Of a stretch of 64,000 nucleotides of DNA, positions 38,961 through 47,611 are shown in pieces. Position numbers and translations under genes: made by a program. Source of the DNA: Colwellia sp. MB3u-45 (GTDB lineage Bacteria; Pseudomonadota; Gammaproteobacteria; Enterobacterales; Alteromonadaceae); the NCBI RefSeq assembly GCF_014077005.1, contig NZ_JACGVC010000051.1:27524-91523 (forward strand), in the 5' to 3' direction. Each line of letters starts with the position of its first letter. The first letter of the stretch is position 1. The notes beneath the pieces are model-generated. The model was not told where the DNA came from. It ran no database searches and saw only the letters and a program-made list of their open reading frames with translations.

Positions 38961-39917
38961 TTACACACTAAACTGACTCCGCTCATCAACATCTGCCTTA
39001 GTTACAATCCCTTTATCAATAAGTTGACTATGTACCTCAGCACATTTCATTTTCAAATGCTCCCTAAGTAATCTAACGGCTGGGGTAATGGTTTGTCTAC
39101 TTGGGCAAATAAGCCATAACTCAGTCGGGTTAAGGGTAAATTCGGTTAATATTGGAATAATCTTATTTGAAAGCAAATCATTTGACATATCTAAACTAGA
39201 TTTCGCCGCTATCCCTTTACCGCTCACGCACCATCGTCTAACCAGTTCAGCGTCATTTGACGTACGATTACTTTGCATTTTTACTTTAATAATTTTACCT
39301 TGCTGGGAAAACGCCCAAACATCATGAAGCATGTCATGCAATTGATATAATAGACCATTATGTGTGGTTAAATCATGAGGATGTTTAGGGGTACCATTTT
39401 TTTCTAAATACTTAGGTGTTGCACAAAGTACTCGCGGCACATTACAAATTTTGAAACCATATAAATTAGCATCCGTTGGTGAGCCATAACGTAGCGCGAT
39501 ATCAACCGGGTCACGATAAAAATCGATATTACTATCGCTAATATGAAGTTTTACACTAACCCCTTTATGCGTTTGCATAAATTCATCAAGCCAAGGCAAA
39601 ATTAAATGCCGACCTAAGTCAGACGGTACTGATATTCTTAAATCACCATCAATAATATCTAAGTCGTCTTTAACATTTTGCTTAGCTTGGTCGAGCATTT
39701 GTAATGCTTGTTCACAATGGGGAATGTATCTTTCACCCGCAATAGACAGCCTTAAGCGCCGAGTTGTTCGGATAAATAGTTCAACGTCAAGTGCACGTTC
39801 AACACGTTTAATTGCCGCACTGGCCGTGGCTGTACTCATATCTAAGCTCGCTGCTGCTGCGGTAATACTGCGAAATTCAGCTACTTTTAAAATAACATTA
39901 AGATCTTCTAATAACAT
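38961..39917 (-). CDS. LysR-family transcriptional regulator
   Basis: About 318 residues. The N-terminal winged helix (about 1-60) reads LLEDLNVILKVAEFRSITAAAASLDMS, then ATASAAIKRVERALDVELF. The co-inducer domain (about 88-300) has RISVPSDLGRHLILPWL as in the CrgA/quinone-response branch. I begin at the ATG of MLLEDL; a TTG three codons earlier also fits. It is divergent from the quinone-oxidoreductase gene, 121 bp apart, and probably controls it and the monooxygenase gene after it. Confidence 0.9.
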   Translation of the reverse strand: MLLEDLNVILKVAEFRSITAAAASLDMSTATASAAIKRVERALDVELFIRTTRRLRLSIAGERYIPHCEQALQMLDQAKQNVKDDLDIIDGDLRISVPSDLGRHLILPWLDEFMQTHKGVSVKLHISDSNIDFYRDPVDIALRYGSPTDANLYGFKICNVPRVLCATPKYLEKNGTPKHPHDLTTHNGLLYQLHDMLHDVWAFSQQGKIIKVKMQSNRTSNDAELVRRWCVSGKGIAAKSSLDMSNDLLSNKIIPILTEFTLNPTELWLICPSRQTITPAVRLLREHLKMKCAEVHSQLIDKGIVTKADVDERSQFSV

Positions 39918-40038
39918 GATTGTCAAAAATATTTTGATAAAGATTCAATCATTATGCAGTTTCTTTATTATCAAGCAAGGCCTAATATTACTGCGAAGAT
40001 AACTTAACGATTAATTGAAACATACTTAGGGGAAAAAC

Positions 40039-41064
40039 ATGAAAGCAATTGCCTACACTAAATCATTACCTATTAACGACTCAGCCTCTTTAATTGATAT
40101 TGAATTACCACAGCCTACCGCGTCAGGGGTTGACTTATTAGTAAAAGTCTCATCGATTGCTGTTAATCCCGTTGATTACAAAATACGTCAGAATGCTGCA
40201 CCAGAAGAAGGTGAATACAAAGTACTCGGCTGGGATGCTGTAGGAGAAGTCGTCGCGACAGGTGAATTAGTTAGCCACTTTAAATCTGGTGATAAGGTGT
40301 TCTATGCAGGCGATTTAAATCGCCAAGGCAGTAACGCCGAATATCAGTTAGTTGATGAGCGAATCGTTGGTCATAAACCGAAAAGCTTATCTGATAGCGA
40401 AGCCGCTGCGTTACCGCTAACGGCAATAACGGCTTGGGAATTATTGTTTGAACGTTTAGCCATAAAACAGCAACAACCAGACTCAAAAGAACAGTCAAAC
40501 GAGGTTATTTTGATTGTTGGCGCTGCCGGTGGTGTAGGCTCAATTTTAGTTCAATTAGCGAATAAACTCACAGGTGCAACCGTTATCGCAACTGCGTCTC
40601 GTGAAAGTTCAGCAACGTGGGTGAAAAAATTGGGTGCTGATCATGTTATCGATCATACCAAACCATTAACGGCTCAAATTGAACAATTAAATATTGGCCA
40701 GGTAACACACGTTGCCAGTTTAACTCACACAGATTCATACCTAGATAGCTATGTTGAGTTGTTAGCGCCTATGGGTAAAATTGCCTTAATTGACGATCCA
40801 AAATCCCTTGATATCAGCAAACTTAAATTAAAAAGTTTGTCACTACATTGGGAGTTTATGTTTACCCGCTCTATGTTTAAAACTACTGATATGAGCGAGC
40901 AACACCGCTTACTTAATAAAGTTTCTGACTTGATTGACCAAGGTCATATCCAAACCACGGTGGGCAAAAACTTAGGCACTATTAATGCCAAAAATTTAAG
41001 AGCTGCTCATGCAGAGCTTGAATCAGGAAAATCAATCGGAAAAATAGTGTTAGAAGGCTTTTAA
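40039..41064 (+). CDS. Zinc-independent alcohol dehydrogenase/quinone oxidoreductase family protein
   Basis: NADPH-dependent oxidoreductase of the MDR superfamily, 341 residues. The MKAIAYTKSLPI start, PVDYKIRQNAAPEEGE, VLGWDAVGEV and ALPLTAITAWELLFERL segments match the so-called zinc-type ADH-like family, yet no zinc-cysteine cluster is present. The nucleotide loop is GAAGGVGSILVQL. AGGGG precedes the ATG. With the antibiotic-type monooxygenase 72 bp downstream it looks like a quinone-detoxification pair under the divergent LysR regulator. Confidence 0.9.
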   Translation: MKAIAYTKSLPINDSASLIDIELPQPTASGVDLLVKVSSIAVNPVDYKIRQNAAPEEGEYKVLGWDAVGEVVATGELVSHFKSGDKVFYAGDLNRQGSNAEYQLVDERIVGHKPKSLSDSEAAALPLTAITAWELLFERLAIKQQQPDSKEQSNEVILIVGAAGGVGSILVQLANKLTGATVIATASRESSATWVKKLGADHVIDHTKPLTAQIEQLNIGQVTHVASLTHTDSYLDSYVELLAPMGKIALIDDPKSLDISKLKLKSLSLHWEFMFTRSMFKTTDMSEQHRLLNKVSDLIDQGHIQTTVGKNLGTINAKNLRAAHAELESGKSIGKIVLEGF

Positions 41065-41136
41065 AAGCCTTTAAAAAGTAACTATTTAAAAACGTTAACA
41101 ACAATTAAACGCATTAAAAAGACAACGGAAATTAAT

Positions 41137-41427
41137 ATGACAACTTTAAGCATAGTAGTAAACATCAAAGCAAAGTCAGATAAAATTGCTTTAGTTAAAA
41201 CAGAGCTTTTAAAGCTAATTGACATCACTCGTGCTGAAGCTGGTTGTATCAATTATGACTTACATCAAGACAATGCAAACCCGGCACATTTTATGTTTTA
41301 CGAAAACTGGCAAACACGTGAACTTTGGCAAACACATATGGCTAACCAGCATTTAGCTGATTATATGGCGGCAACAGAAGGTTGTGTTGAAGAGTTTGTT
41401 TTAAATGAAATGACCGTAATCGTTTAA
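41137..41427 (+). CDS. Antibiotic-biosynthesis-monooxygenase (ABM/YgiN-like) domain protein
   Basis: Small ferredoxin-like-fold protein of 96 residues, typically a homodimer. E. coli YgiN of this fold is a quinol monooxygenase. The motifs RAEAGCINYDLHQD, FMFYENWQTRELWQTHM and the closing EEFVLNEMTVI are typical. It follows the quinone oxidoreductase, so joint handling of quinones is likely but inferred. Confidence 0.9.
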   Translation: MTTLSIVVNIKAKSDKIALVKTELLKLIDITRAEAGCINYDLHQDNANPAHFMFYENWQTRELWQTHMANQHLADYMAATEGCVEEFVLNEMTVIV

Positions 41428-41545
41428 GCACTATTTTTATTAAGTAGTTACCAAAGGTTTTGTAACATTTTATAAAACCTTTTTAGTCTTTCACCTGATT
41501 ATAGTTAGCACCTTGTTATAGTTAATACCTTATTCGGAAAATTTA

Positions 41546-41823
41546 ATGAAAAGTAAGGTATCAAACAAGCTCACTCTAGGTGTCATTACTTTATCTTTTC
41601 ATCATGTTGCCGCGTCATTAGTTAGCCATATTTTAAACCACATAGGATTTGAAGTAGCAAGCAATGGTTGAGCAAAGCACAATTGAAAACATTAGCTGCT
41701 TTACGTTTTTCAAATGACATTATAGCTGAGCTTGATGATCAAATTTTTTGTGAAAATAAAGCACTTGATGATGTCACACTCATATGGCTAAAATTGAATG
41801 GTTTTTTGACGATTCAAAATTAA
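41546..41823 (+). pseudogene. Broken OpuAC-like (glycine-betaine-type) substrate-binding protein gene
   Basis: Only the two ends of a periplasmic ligand-binding protein remain. The first frame (41546-41671, 41 residues) has LTLGVITLSFHHVAA and HILNHIGFEV, like the first strand and helix of OpuAC proteins. A second frame, open from about 41653 to the stop at 41821-41823, reads WLSKAQLKTLAALRFS, AELDDQIFCENKALDDV and WLKLNGFL, like the OpuAC C-terminus. The usual middle of about 200 residues is missing and the frames differ, so the gene has suffered a large deletion. The family name is my reading of patterns; the decay is clear. Confidence 0.55.
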
Positions 41824-41846
41824 GTTGTAGCTAAATAGGAATATAA

Positions 41847-42224
41847 ATGAATATTAAATTTGATCACATTTCATTAAGCGCTAAAAATCCTGAAAAAATG
41901 AGAGATTTTTTGGTTGCTCTATTGGATGTAAAAGTAGGTACTAGAGCAAAGCTTTCTTTTGATGGTTATTTTCTGTTTGCTGGAGATAAAGATGTTATCC
42001 ATATTTTTGGTCAGTCACAGCCTAGTAAACACAACGCAACTGAACAAAATATTGTTCACCATATTAGTTTTTTCAGTGATAACTACAAGGATGTTATGGA
42101 CAGAATTTCATCGCTAGATTTACACTATTCTATCAAACAAGCCTCTGACTCATCAAAAGTACAAATTTTTGTACGTGCTCCTGAGAATTTAATGATTGAA
42201 ATACAAGCGGTACCACCAAAATGA
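41847..42224 (+). CDS. VOC-family (glyoxalase/bleomycin-resistance fold) protein
   Basis: 125 residues with the VOC beta-alpha-beta-beta-beta pattern. It opens with IKFDHISLSAKNPEKMRDFL and ends with NLMIEIQAVP, where His7 and Glu119 are the usual metal positions. HHISFFSDNYKDVMDRI is the second module. AGGAA lies before the ATG. Its stop overlaps the start of the next gene (ATGA), so it is translationally coupled to the 2OG oxygenase. Substrate unknown. Confidence 0.85.
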   Translation: MNIKFDHISLSAKNPEKMRDFLVALLDVKVGTRAKLSFDGYFLFAGDKDVIHIFGQSQPSKHNATEQNIVHHISFFSDNYKDVMDRISSLDLHYSIKQASDSSKVQIFVRAPENLMIEIQAVPPK

Positions 42225-43000
42225 TGGATATTAATACTCATCCATTTTATATTGCTGCCCATGAATCAGGCAGTTTAGCCAGTAACATTCCGTTATGGGC
42301 AAGCCGAGAAGAAAACCCATTTAAATTTACTCATGCAGCGTCGCAAGTTGTTACTCGCAGCGAAATTGCAGGTGTACCGGGCGCTTTCCAGTTATTAAAT
42401 GTATTAAGCGCAGAAGAATGCCAAGCATTAATTGATGCGACCGAAAGCATGGGATATACAGAAGATGCGGCGGTATCGTTAGGCCGTAATATTCGCCATA
42501 ACATGAACCTAAGTTGTATTGTAGATACAAGCACTGAACGACTTATTTGGTCGCGAGTAGCTCCATTAGTCAAGGTAGAAAGTACCCCTCCTTTTGCGGG
42601 TAAAATACCATTAGGATTAAATCAACGTTTTCGTTTTTATCGTTATAAAAAAGGTGACTATTTTTCCACTCATACCGATGGTGCATGGCCAGGCAGTAAA
42701 ATAGTTAATGAAAAACCCGTTACCGATGCTTTTGGCGACCGCTATAGTTTATACTCCTTTTTGATTTTTCTAAGTGACGAATTTACCGGTGGAGAAACAC
42801 AATTTTTAGTGGATAAAAGTGATCCTACACGCCCTGCTAGAACCCCTAACAATGCACAATTAAAAGGTGTTCGCACACAGGTTGGTGGTGTTTTATGTTT
42901 TCCACATGGTACGCATCCATTACATTGCTTACATAGCTCTCAAATGATTACTCAAGGCGTGAAGTATATTATTAGAAGCGATATTTTGTTTAGCCTATAA
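42221..43000 (+). CDS. 2OG-Fe(II) dioxygenase (prolyl-4-hydroxylase-like)
   Basis: Non-haem iron oxygenase of 259 residues. The iron site is H151-x-D153 in FSTHTDGAWPG with distal H238 in CLHSSQMITQG; K248 or R252 would bind 2-oxoglutarate. FRFYRYKKGDYF, SFLIFLSDEFTGGETQF and VKYIIRSDILF are typical of P4H-like proteins. It overlaps the VOC gene by 4 bp, so the two probably act on related substrates. After it, a 16-bp hairpin contains the stop codon. Confidence 0.88.
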   Translation: MMDINTHPFYIAAHESGSLASNIPLWASREENPFKFTHAASQVVTRSEIAGVPGAFQLLNVLSAEECQALIDATESMGYTEDAAVSLGRNIRHNMNLSCIVDTSTERLIWSRVAPLVKVESTPPFAGKIPLGLNQRFRFYRYKKGDYFSTHTDGAWPGSKIVNEKPVTDAFGDRYSLYSFLIFLSDEFTGGETQFLVDKSDPTRPARTPNNAQLKGVRTQVGGVLCFPHGTHPLHCLHSSQMITQGVKYIIRSDILFSL

Positions 43001-43041
43001 ACACATTCAATATTAGCTTCCAGTAAATGTGTTTATAGGCT
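42992..43041 (+). terminator. 16-bp hairpin containing the stop codon of the 2OG oxygenase gene
   Basis: AGCCTATAAACACATT at 42992-43007 pairs perfectly with 43026-43041 over an 18-base loop. The TAA stop is in the left arm. No T run follows, so it may stabilise the mRNA end rather than terminate transcription. Confidence 0.5.
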
Positions 43042-43309
43042 ATGCCGTAAGATATATACAGACGTTTTGGCAATCTATGGGCGATATATTATTGCCAAGC
43101 ATAAAGTAGACCTTATACTTGTTTACAATCCCAAAAATTACCCGACAAGCTTATATTTTCGCCGTGTGACATCACTTAAAGTGCTTAAAGTGCTTAAAGT
43201 AAACGTCACCGGCAGGTTTAGTTAAGCCCTGATATCTAAAAGCCTCAGGTCAAGTTTGAGCGACTACCCAGCAAATTTTACTGATAAACACATAACTTGG
43301 CTTATCTTA
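43042..43309. repeat. Intergenic region with three tandem 9-bp repeats
   Basis: CTTAAAGTG occurs in tandem at 43175-43183 and 43184-43192, then CTTAAAGT at 43193-43200. Nothing else is recognised between the convergent 2OG-oxygenase and ACT-protein genes. Confidence 0.55.
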
Positions 43310-43717
43310 TTATTGTTCCTGAAGGACAAGTTCATTTAGACAAGCCAATGCTTTTTCGGCATCTTGTGATGCAATAAATATATGATCATGATAATACGCC
43401 GCAATAACATTTGCGCTAATATTTGATTGCGTTAATTTGGTTGCAACAGCAGCCGTTAAACCAACAGCATCAAGGCTAGAATGTACAGCTAAAGTGATAC
43501 ATTTAAACGTACCTGAATGTATAATATTAAACTCCTCCGCTTTTTCTTTTTTAACGATAACCGTTAATCCTTCTTTTTCTTGAAACGTACCAATAGGTTC
43601 TAACTGGGCTAGCTGTTCATAGCTATTAGTATCAAGCGTGCCAAAAACATATTCTGTTTCAGCAAGAAGGGGCGTCATTGCAGCAATTAGTTTTTTTAGA
43701 TCGATTTCACCAGACAT
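43310..43717 (-). CDS. ACT-domain protein
   Basis: 135 residues, two ACT-like halves as in the small ACT proteins related to aspartate kinase regulatory domains. The first strand-helix unit covers about 8-65 and the second about 66-130 (KCITLAVHSSLDAVGLTAAVATKL, SANVIAAYYHDHIFI). Such domains bind amino acids or other small ligands. It is 27 bp downstream of the guanidinium-exporter gene on the same strand and so probably lies under the guanidine riboswitch too. Its role there is unknown. Confidence 0.8.
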   Translation of the reverse strand: MSGEIDLKKLIAAMTPLLAETEYVFGTLDTNSYEQLAQLEPIGTFQEKEGLTVIVKKEKAEEFNIIHSGTFKCITLAVHSSLDAVGLTAAVATKLTQSNISANVIAAYYHDHIFIASQDAEKALACLNELVLQEQ

Positions 43718-43744
43718 ATTTATTTACTCACTTTGTTGATTATA

Positions 43745-44059
43745 TTAATTAGATATTTTTAAGCCAAGCACGCCAATAAATATTAAGCAAAAACAGCATA
43801 ATTGCTGAATAGTGATTGGTTGTTCAAAAAAATAATGGTTTATGATAGAGATGGATGATGCACCAACAGCCAACCAAACAATGTAAGCTGTAGTAATAGG
43901 AATTTCTTTTAAAGCAACTGAAAATAACACTAAACTAAGTGTCATAGAGAAAATTGCAAAGATGATATAATAGGGTTTCGTAAAAGATTCGGATTTTTGA
44001 AGACCAACTAACCAGCCAGCTTCTAAGGTTCCTGCAATAAATAAGATAAACCAAGACAT
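43745..44059 (-). CDS. gdx: Small multidrug resistance (SMR) transporter, probable guanidinium exporter
   Basis: Four-helix inner-membrane transporter of 104 residues that exchanges a cation for protons. The essential glutamate is E13 in IAGTLEAGW, followed by GLQKSESFTKP and IPITTAYIVWLAVGASS, close to the Gdx (SugE) subgroup. The true start is the ATG at 44059: an upstream extension of this frame to 44185 runs through the riboswitch hairpins and is not coding. The guanidine-II riboswitch right before it points to guanidinium export rather than multidrug resistance. Probably cotranscribed with the ACT-domain gene. Confidence 0.9.
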   Translation of the reverse strand: MSWFILFIAGTLEAGWLVGLQKSESFTKPYYIIFAIFSMTLSLVLFSVALKEIPITTAYIVWLAVGASSISIINHYFFEQPITIQQLCCFCLIFIGVLGLKISN

Positions 44060-44077
44060 GTAAGCACTCAATAATAT

Positions 44078-44122
44078 AGAGGTCGTCCTCTGATATAAAT
44101 AGAGCGGTGAGGTCGTCCTCAC
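44078..44122 (-). ncRNA. Guanidine-II (mini-ykkC) riboswitch
   Basis: Read on the minus strand, two small hairpins each carry an ACGA tetraloop inside GG-ACGA-CC. P1 is GTGAGG-ACGA-CCTCAC (44122 to 44107) and P2 is AGAGG-ACGA-CCTCT (44091 to 44078), with a 15-base linker. P2 ends 18 bases before the start codon of the SMR gene. Paired hairpins with ACGR loops are the defining structure of guanidine-II riboswitches, and SMR-family Gdx exporters are their classic targets. Guanidinium would join the two loops and free translation initiation. Confidence 0.88.
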
Positions 44123-44347
44123 ATCAAAACTGCTTAGGTTTGATAAGAGCATAACAGATAGTAATAAAAAATAAAACGGGAACATTTAAAGTTACTTTAG
44201 CCGCTCATTACTCACTCATTTTTGTCTATGGAACGAAATAAAAGCCATACGCTCACTTTCACGGTACTGCGACTTAACCAATAGGGTAAACTGCTGTATC
44301 GTGCTTTTTATTTATTAAACAGCATACAATAATATTTAGGAATTTTT

Positions 44348-45235
44348 TTGGACATTTGGATTTACTTCACTTTATTAGCGGCGCTTATGCAAGCCATTCG
44401 CACCGCCGGACAAAAGCAGCTTTCAAGCCACCTAAATGCCATGGCAAATACCGGTGTTCGCTACTTATATGCGCTACCTTTTGCTTGGTTGTATCTATGG
44501 TGGATACTTGAATATCGCCAGCTAGACATGCCAACAATTAATCCAAACTTCCTAAAATATGCACTGATCGCTTGTTTTGCCCAAATCATTGGCACAGTTT
44601 GTTTAGTTATTGCTTTTAAATATCGTAATTTTTCAGTCGCTTCTAGTTTAGCAAAAACAGAGGCTATTCTAGTTGCTGTTGTTGGCGCCTTACTCTTTTC
44701 AACAAGTTTAACTTATTTAGGGTGGTTTTCTGTTGCTGTTGGTGTTGTCGGTGTTTTACTCGTTTCAAAAGTAAAATTTACTTTTGACGATGTATTTCGT
44801 AACCCGGGCGCTGGATTTGGCCTTGCTGCTGGCTTAGGTTTAGCCATAACAACATTGCTGATAAGGCAATCAAGTTTAGCATTAGAAACCGATTTACTAC
44901 TCAGTGCTGCGGTCACCTTAGTATTTATGATCACGGTTCAATCAGTCATATCTTTTGTTTATGTCTATTTTCAAGACAAAAATCAATTAGGGTTAATGGT
45001 TAAGTATTGGCGTATTTGTTTGTTTGTTGGCGTAACCAGCGTAATAGGCTCTATCGGTTGGTTTACCGCAGCAAGCTTTCAAAATGCGGCTTATGTCAAA
45101 GCATTAGGGCAAGTTGAGTTTTTCATCACCTTGTTTATTACCTATAGAATATTTAAAGAAAAAATATCCTTAATAGAGTTCTTGGGGATGGCTTTAATCA
45201 TTACTAGCGTAGTGATTTTATTACTCTGGGCATAG
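44348..45235 (+). CDS. EamA-family (DMT) transporter
   Basis: Inner-membrane protein of 295 residues with about ten hydrophobic segments in two EamA halves, typical of drug/metabolite transporters. The second half contains GSIGWFTAASFQNAAYVKALGQ and ends VILLLWA. It starts with TTG, preceded by AGGAA at a normal distance. It lies divergent from the riboswitch-controlled exporter. Substrate unknown. Confidence 0.85.
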   Translation: MDIWIYFTLLAALMQAIRTAGQKQLSSHLNAMANTGVRYLYALPFAWLYLWWILEYRQLDMPTINPNFLKYALIACFAQIIGTVCLVIAFKYRNFSVASSLAKTEAILVAVVGALLFSTSLTYLGWFSVAVGVVGVLLVSKVKFTFDDVFRNPGAGFGLAAGLGLAITTLLIRQSSLALETDLLLSAAVTLVFMITVQSVISFVYVYFQDKNQLGLMVKYWRICLFVGVTSVIGSIGWFTAASFQNAAYVKALGQVEFFITLFITYRIFKEKISLIEFLGMALIITSVVILLLWA

Positions 45236-45556
45236 TAGTTAATTCGTTTGATCGAAAAATAAAGCTATGTTTTTATTGTTTATTTATACTTGATTTTTTA
45301 TTGCTAGCCACACAACAAATGTAGCTATGCCATATTATAATTGGTGTGCTTTGTTTTTTAAGTGATGCTAATAAGTAGTCATAAAATGCCAAAAATTTTC
45401 ATAGCAGCATCCTTTGTATTTACAACGCCCTATAACAAAAACTAAAAAACGGCCTTGAATCGATTTATGATTGAATTCGAAGACCGTTTTAAGCACTTTA
45501 TTTACAACTGGCAGTTACACAAAATTGTTACAGGCTAGCTCAATTTATTAAATAAT
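45236..45556. other. Intergenic region with a terminator-like hairpin and a 38-bp repeat copy
   Basis: An imperfect stem (AAAACGGCCTT with AAGACCGTTTT, one mismatch, about 45447-45490) lies between the convergent EamA and chemoreceptor genes. Immediately after it, 45496-45533 is the second copy of the repeat first seen at 38875-38913. Confidence 0.55.
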
Positions 45557-47611
45557 TTAGACTGTAAACCGTGTTGTCTTGGTGTGTAATTGTTTTACCG
45601 CACCTTGCATTTGTGATGTTGACTCAAGCATTTCGTTTGCCCCATTGGAGGTTTCGCTTGATATATCACGAATATTTACCACACGTTGATTCACATCTTC
45701 TGCTACTCGTGATTGCTCTTCAGTCGCAACCGCTATTTGGGCTGTCATCTGAGAAATAGACGCAACAGATTCAGTTATTTGATTGAGTACGTCATCGGCT
45801 TTTGATACTTCTTCAACACTACTTCTGGCCTTGTCTCGACCTAATTGCATTTTTTCTACCGCTTGTGTGGCGCTATGTTGCAATCGCTCGATTATCACAC
45901 GAATTTCAGCCGTTGATGTCTGTGTTCTTTGCGCCAGTGTTCTCACTTCATCAGCAACTACAGCAAACCCTCGACCTTGTTCACCGGCTCTTGCAGCTTC
46001 AATCGCTGCATTTAAAGCAAGTAAGTTAGTTTGCTCTGCTATCCCTCGAATAACCTCTAAAACAGTTTCAACACTTTTACTTTCACTTTCAACCGCTTCA
46101 ATCGCTGTTGCCGACTCTTCAACTTGAATAGCTAAGTCTTGAATAGAACTTGCGACATTATTAACAACCAAGTTACCTCGTTGAACATGATCATTTGACT
46201 CTTTCGTTAGGGAGTCGGCAGTAACCGCACTTGATGCTACTTCTTGCACTGTTGCGGCCATTTCATTTATGGCCGTTGCAACTTGATCTACTTCATCTAA
46301 CTGTTGACCCGCTCCTTGTCGTGTTTGTGCAGCAACCGCTGCGACACGTTCTGAGGCAATGCCCATCAGATCAACTGAACTTAAAATACTGTTAATTAAT
46401 ATTGAAAATTCTTGCGCCATTTTATTTAAATGACCCGCTAAAAATTGTATTTCATTAGAGGTATCTTCAAAATCTTCCGAGCCTTCTACCGTAACACGCG
46501 TTCTGAGATCTCCTTGTCCCAATAGTTTCAAACTTTGAGCAATGGCATTTAAGGGTTTCAACCAATGCTTTAACGAAAGATAAACTAGCGCCAAAATAAC
46601 CAACGCACTCAAAATGGTCATTGCAATTAAATTATTACGCAGTGAAACGCTTTCCTTTGTAAATTCATCGGTATAACTTCCTGCAGCAATAACCCAGTCC
46701 CAGCCATTAACATGCTTATAGGCAACTAATTTATCCTGGGCCTGTCCTTGGGCATTATTCCATTGGTAATGCATAACACCTGAATCACCATCAAGTAATT
46801 TTTTAAAAACTTTTTTGCCTGACGCATCTTCCATTGCGACAAGATTTTTTCCTTCAATGGAAGGATGAATAACTAGAGTTCCCTGCTTAGGGCCTTTTTT
46901 AGCTGAAATTGCATACAAATAACCCGTATCACCAAACTTAATTTTAGCTAATTTTTCCTTAAATGTTGCTAGTGATGCCGTATAGTTAAAACCAACATAC
47001 ATAATTCCTATAACCGCACCGTTGACATCTTTAAAAGGAATATATTTAGTCATGTAGTTACGACCAAATAAAAAGGCAGGTCCTTTATAGGTGTTACCTT
47101 GCATTAAAGTGGAATAACCAGGATGACTTTTACCTAACAAGGTACCAAAAGCCCTATCATTGTTTTCTTTACGTAAAGAAGTAGAAACACGAATAAAGTC
47201 ATCATTGTATTTCATAAATATAGTCGCACTTCCCCCGGTCATTTTGGTGAATTCATCGGGTAATGAAAAATTGCCGTTAATTGCTTTATCGCCATGCATT
47301 AATGTCGGCACATCAAAGTTACCTACTCGGCTAATATTAGCCATATCAATGCTCAGATCACTTGAAAACATATTAAAGAAAATATCACCTAACTGACTGG
47401 TCCTTTGTTCTAAGGTCTCATGAAAAAATTCAAAATTTCCTGATATCGACTTTAATTCACGATTCAGTTGTTGCTCAACGCCTTTAATTGCGCCTCTACT
47501 GGTGTCATAAGAAACATAAAGTGTTAATAGCGAAAAAACTGCCAATGTAATAATAAAAACAATCGTTGTTAATTGATAAACAATGGATAACTTATTAAAT
47601 TTTTTAAGCAT
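45557..47611 (-). CDS. Methyl-accepting chemotaxis protein with a Cache sensor
   Basis: Chemoreceptor of 684 residues. A membrane helix (about 13-32) precedes a large periplasmic Cache 3/Cache 2 type domain (about 40-320) with [25 protein letters not shown] and [16 protein letters not shown] second helix (about 328-348), a HAMP domain (about 350-405) and the signalling domain follow. The hairpin tip reads [20 protein letters not shown] and [16 protein letters not shown]. No CheR-binding pentapeptide is at the C-terminus. Ligand unknown; the Cache type often senses small acids. Confidence 0.93.
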   Translation of the reverse strand: MLKKFNKLSIVYQLTTIVFIITLAVFSLLTLYVSYDTSRGAIKGVEQQLNRELKSISGNFEFFHETLEQRTSQLGDIFFNMFSSDLSIDMANISRVGNFDVPTLMHGDKAINGNFSLPDEFTKMTGGSATIFMKYNDDFIRVSTSLRKENNDRAFGTLLGKSHPGYSTLMQGNTYKGPAFLFGRNYMTKYIPFKDVNGAVIGIMYVGFNYTASLATFKEKLAKIKFGDTGYLYAISAKKGPKQGTLVIHPSIEGKNLVAMEDASGKKVFKKLLDGDSGVMHYQWNNAQGQAQDKLVAYKHVNGWDWVIAAGSYTDEFTKESVSLRNNLIAMTILSALVILALVYLSLKHWLKPLNAIAQSLKLLGQGDLRTRVTVEGSEDFEDTSNEIQFLAGHLNKMAQEFSILINSILSSVDLMGIASERVAAVAAQTRQGAGQQLDEVDQVATAINEMAATVQEVASSAVTADSLTKESNDHVQRGNLVVNNVASSIQDLAIQVEESATAIEAVESESKSVETVLEVIRGIAEQTNLLALNAAIEAARAGEQGRGFAVVADEVRTLAQRTQTSTAEIRVIIERLQHSATQAVEKMQLGRDKARSSVEEVSKADDVLNQITESVASISQMTAQIAVATEEQSRVAEDVNQRVVNIRDISSETSNGANEMLESTSQMQGAVKQLHTKTTRFTV

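Noticed and set aside
44060..44185. N-terminal extension of the SMR reading frame by 42 residues
   Set aside because: It passes through both riboswitch hairpins and precedes the standard SMR start MSWFILFIAG; therefore it is leader RNA, not coding.
45783..46127. Plus-strand ORF of 114 codons rich in Ser, Ala and Cys
   Set aside because: Antisense to the conserved chemoreceptor signalling domain.
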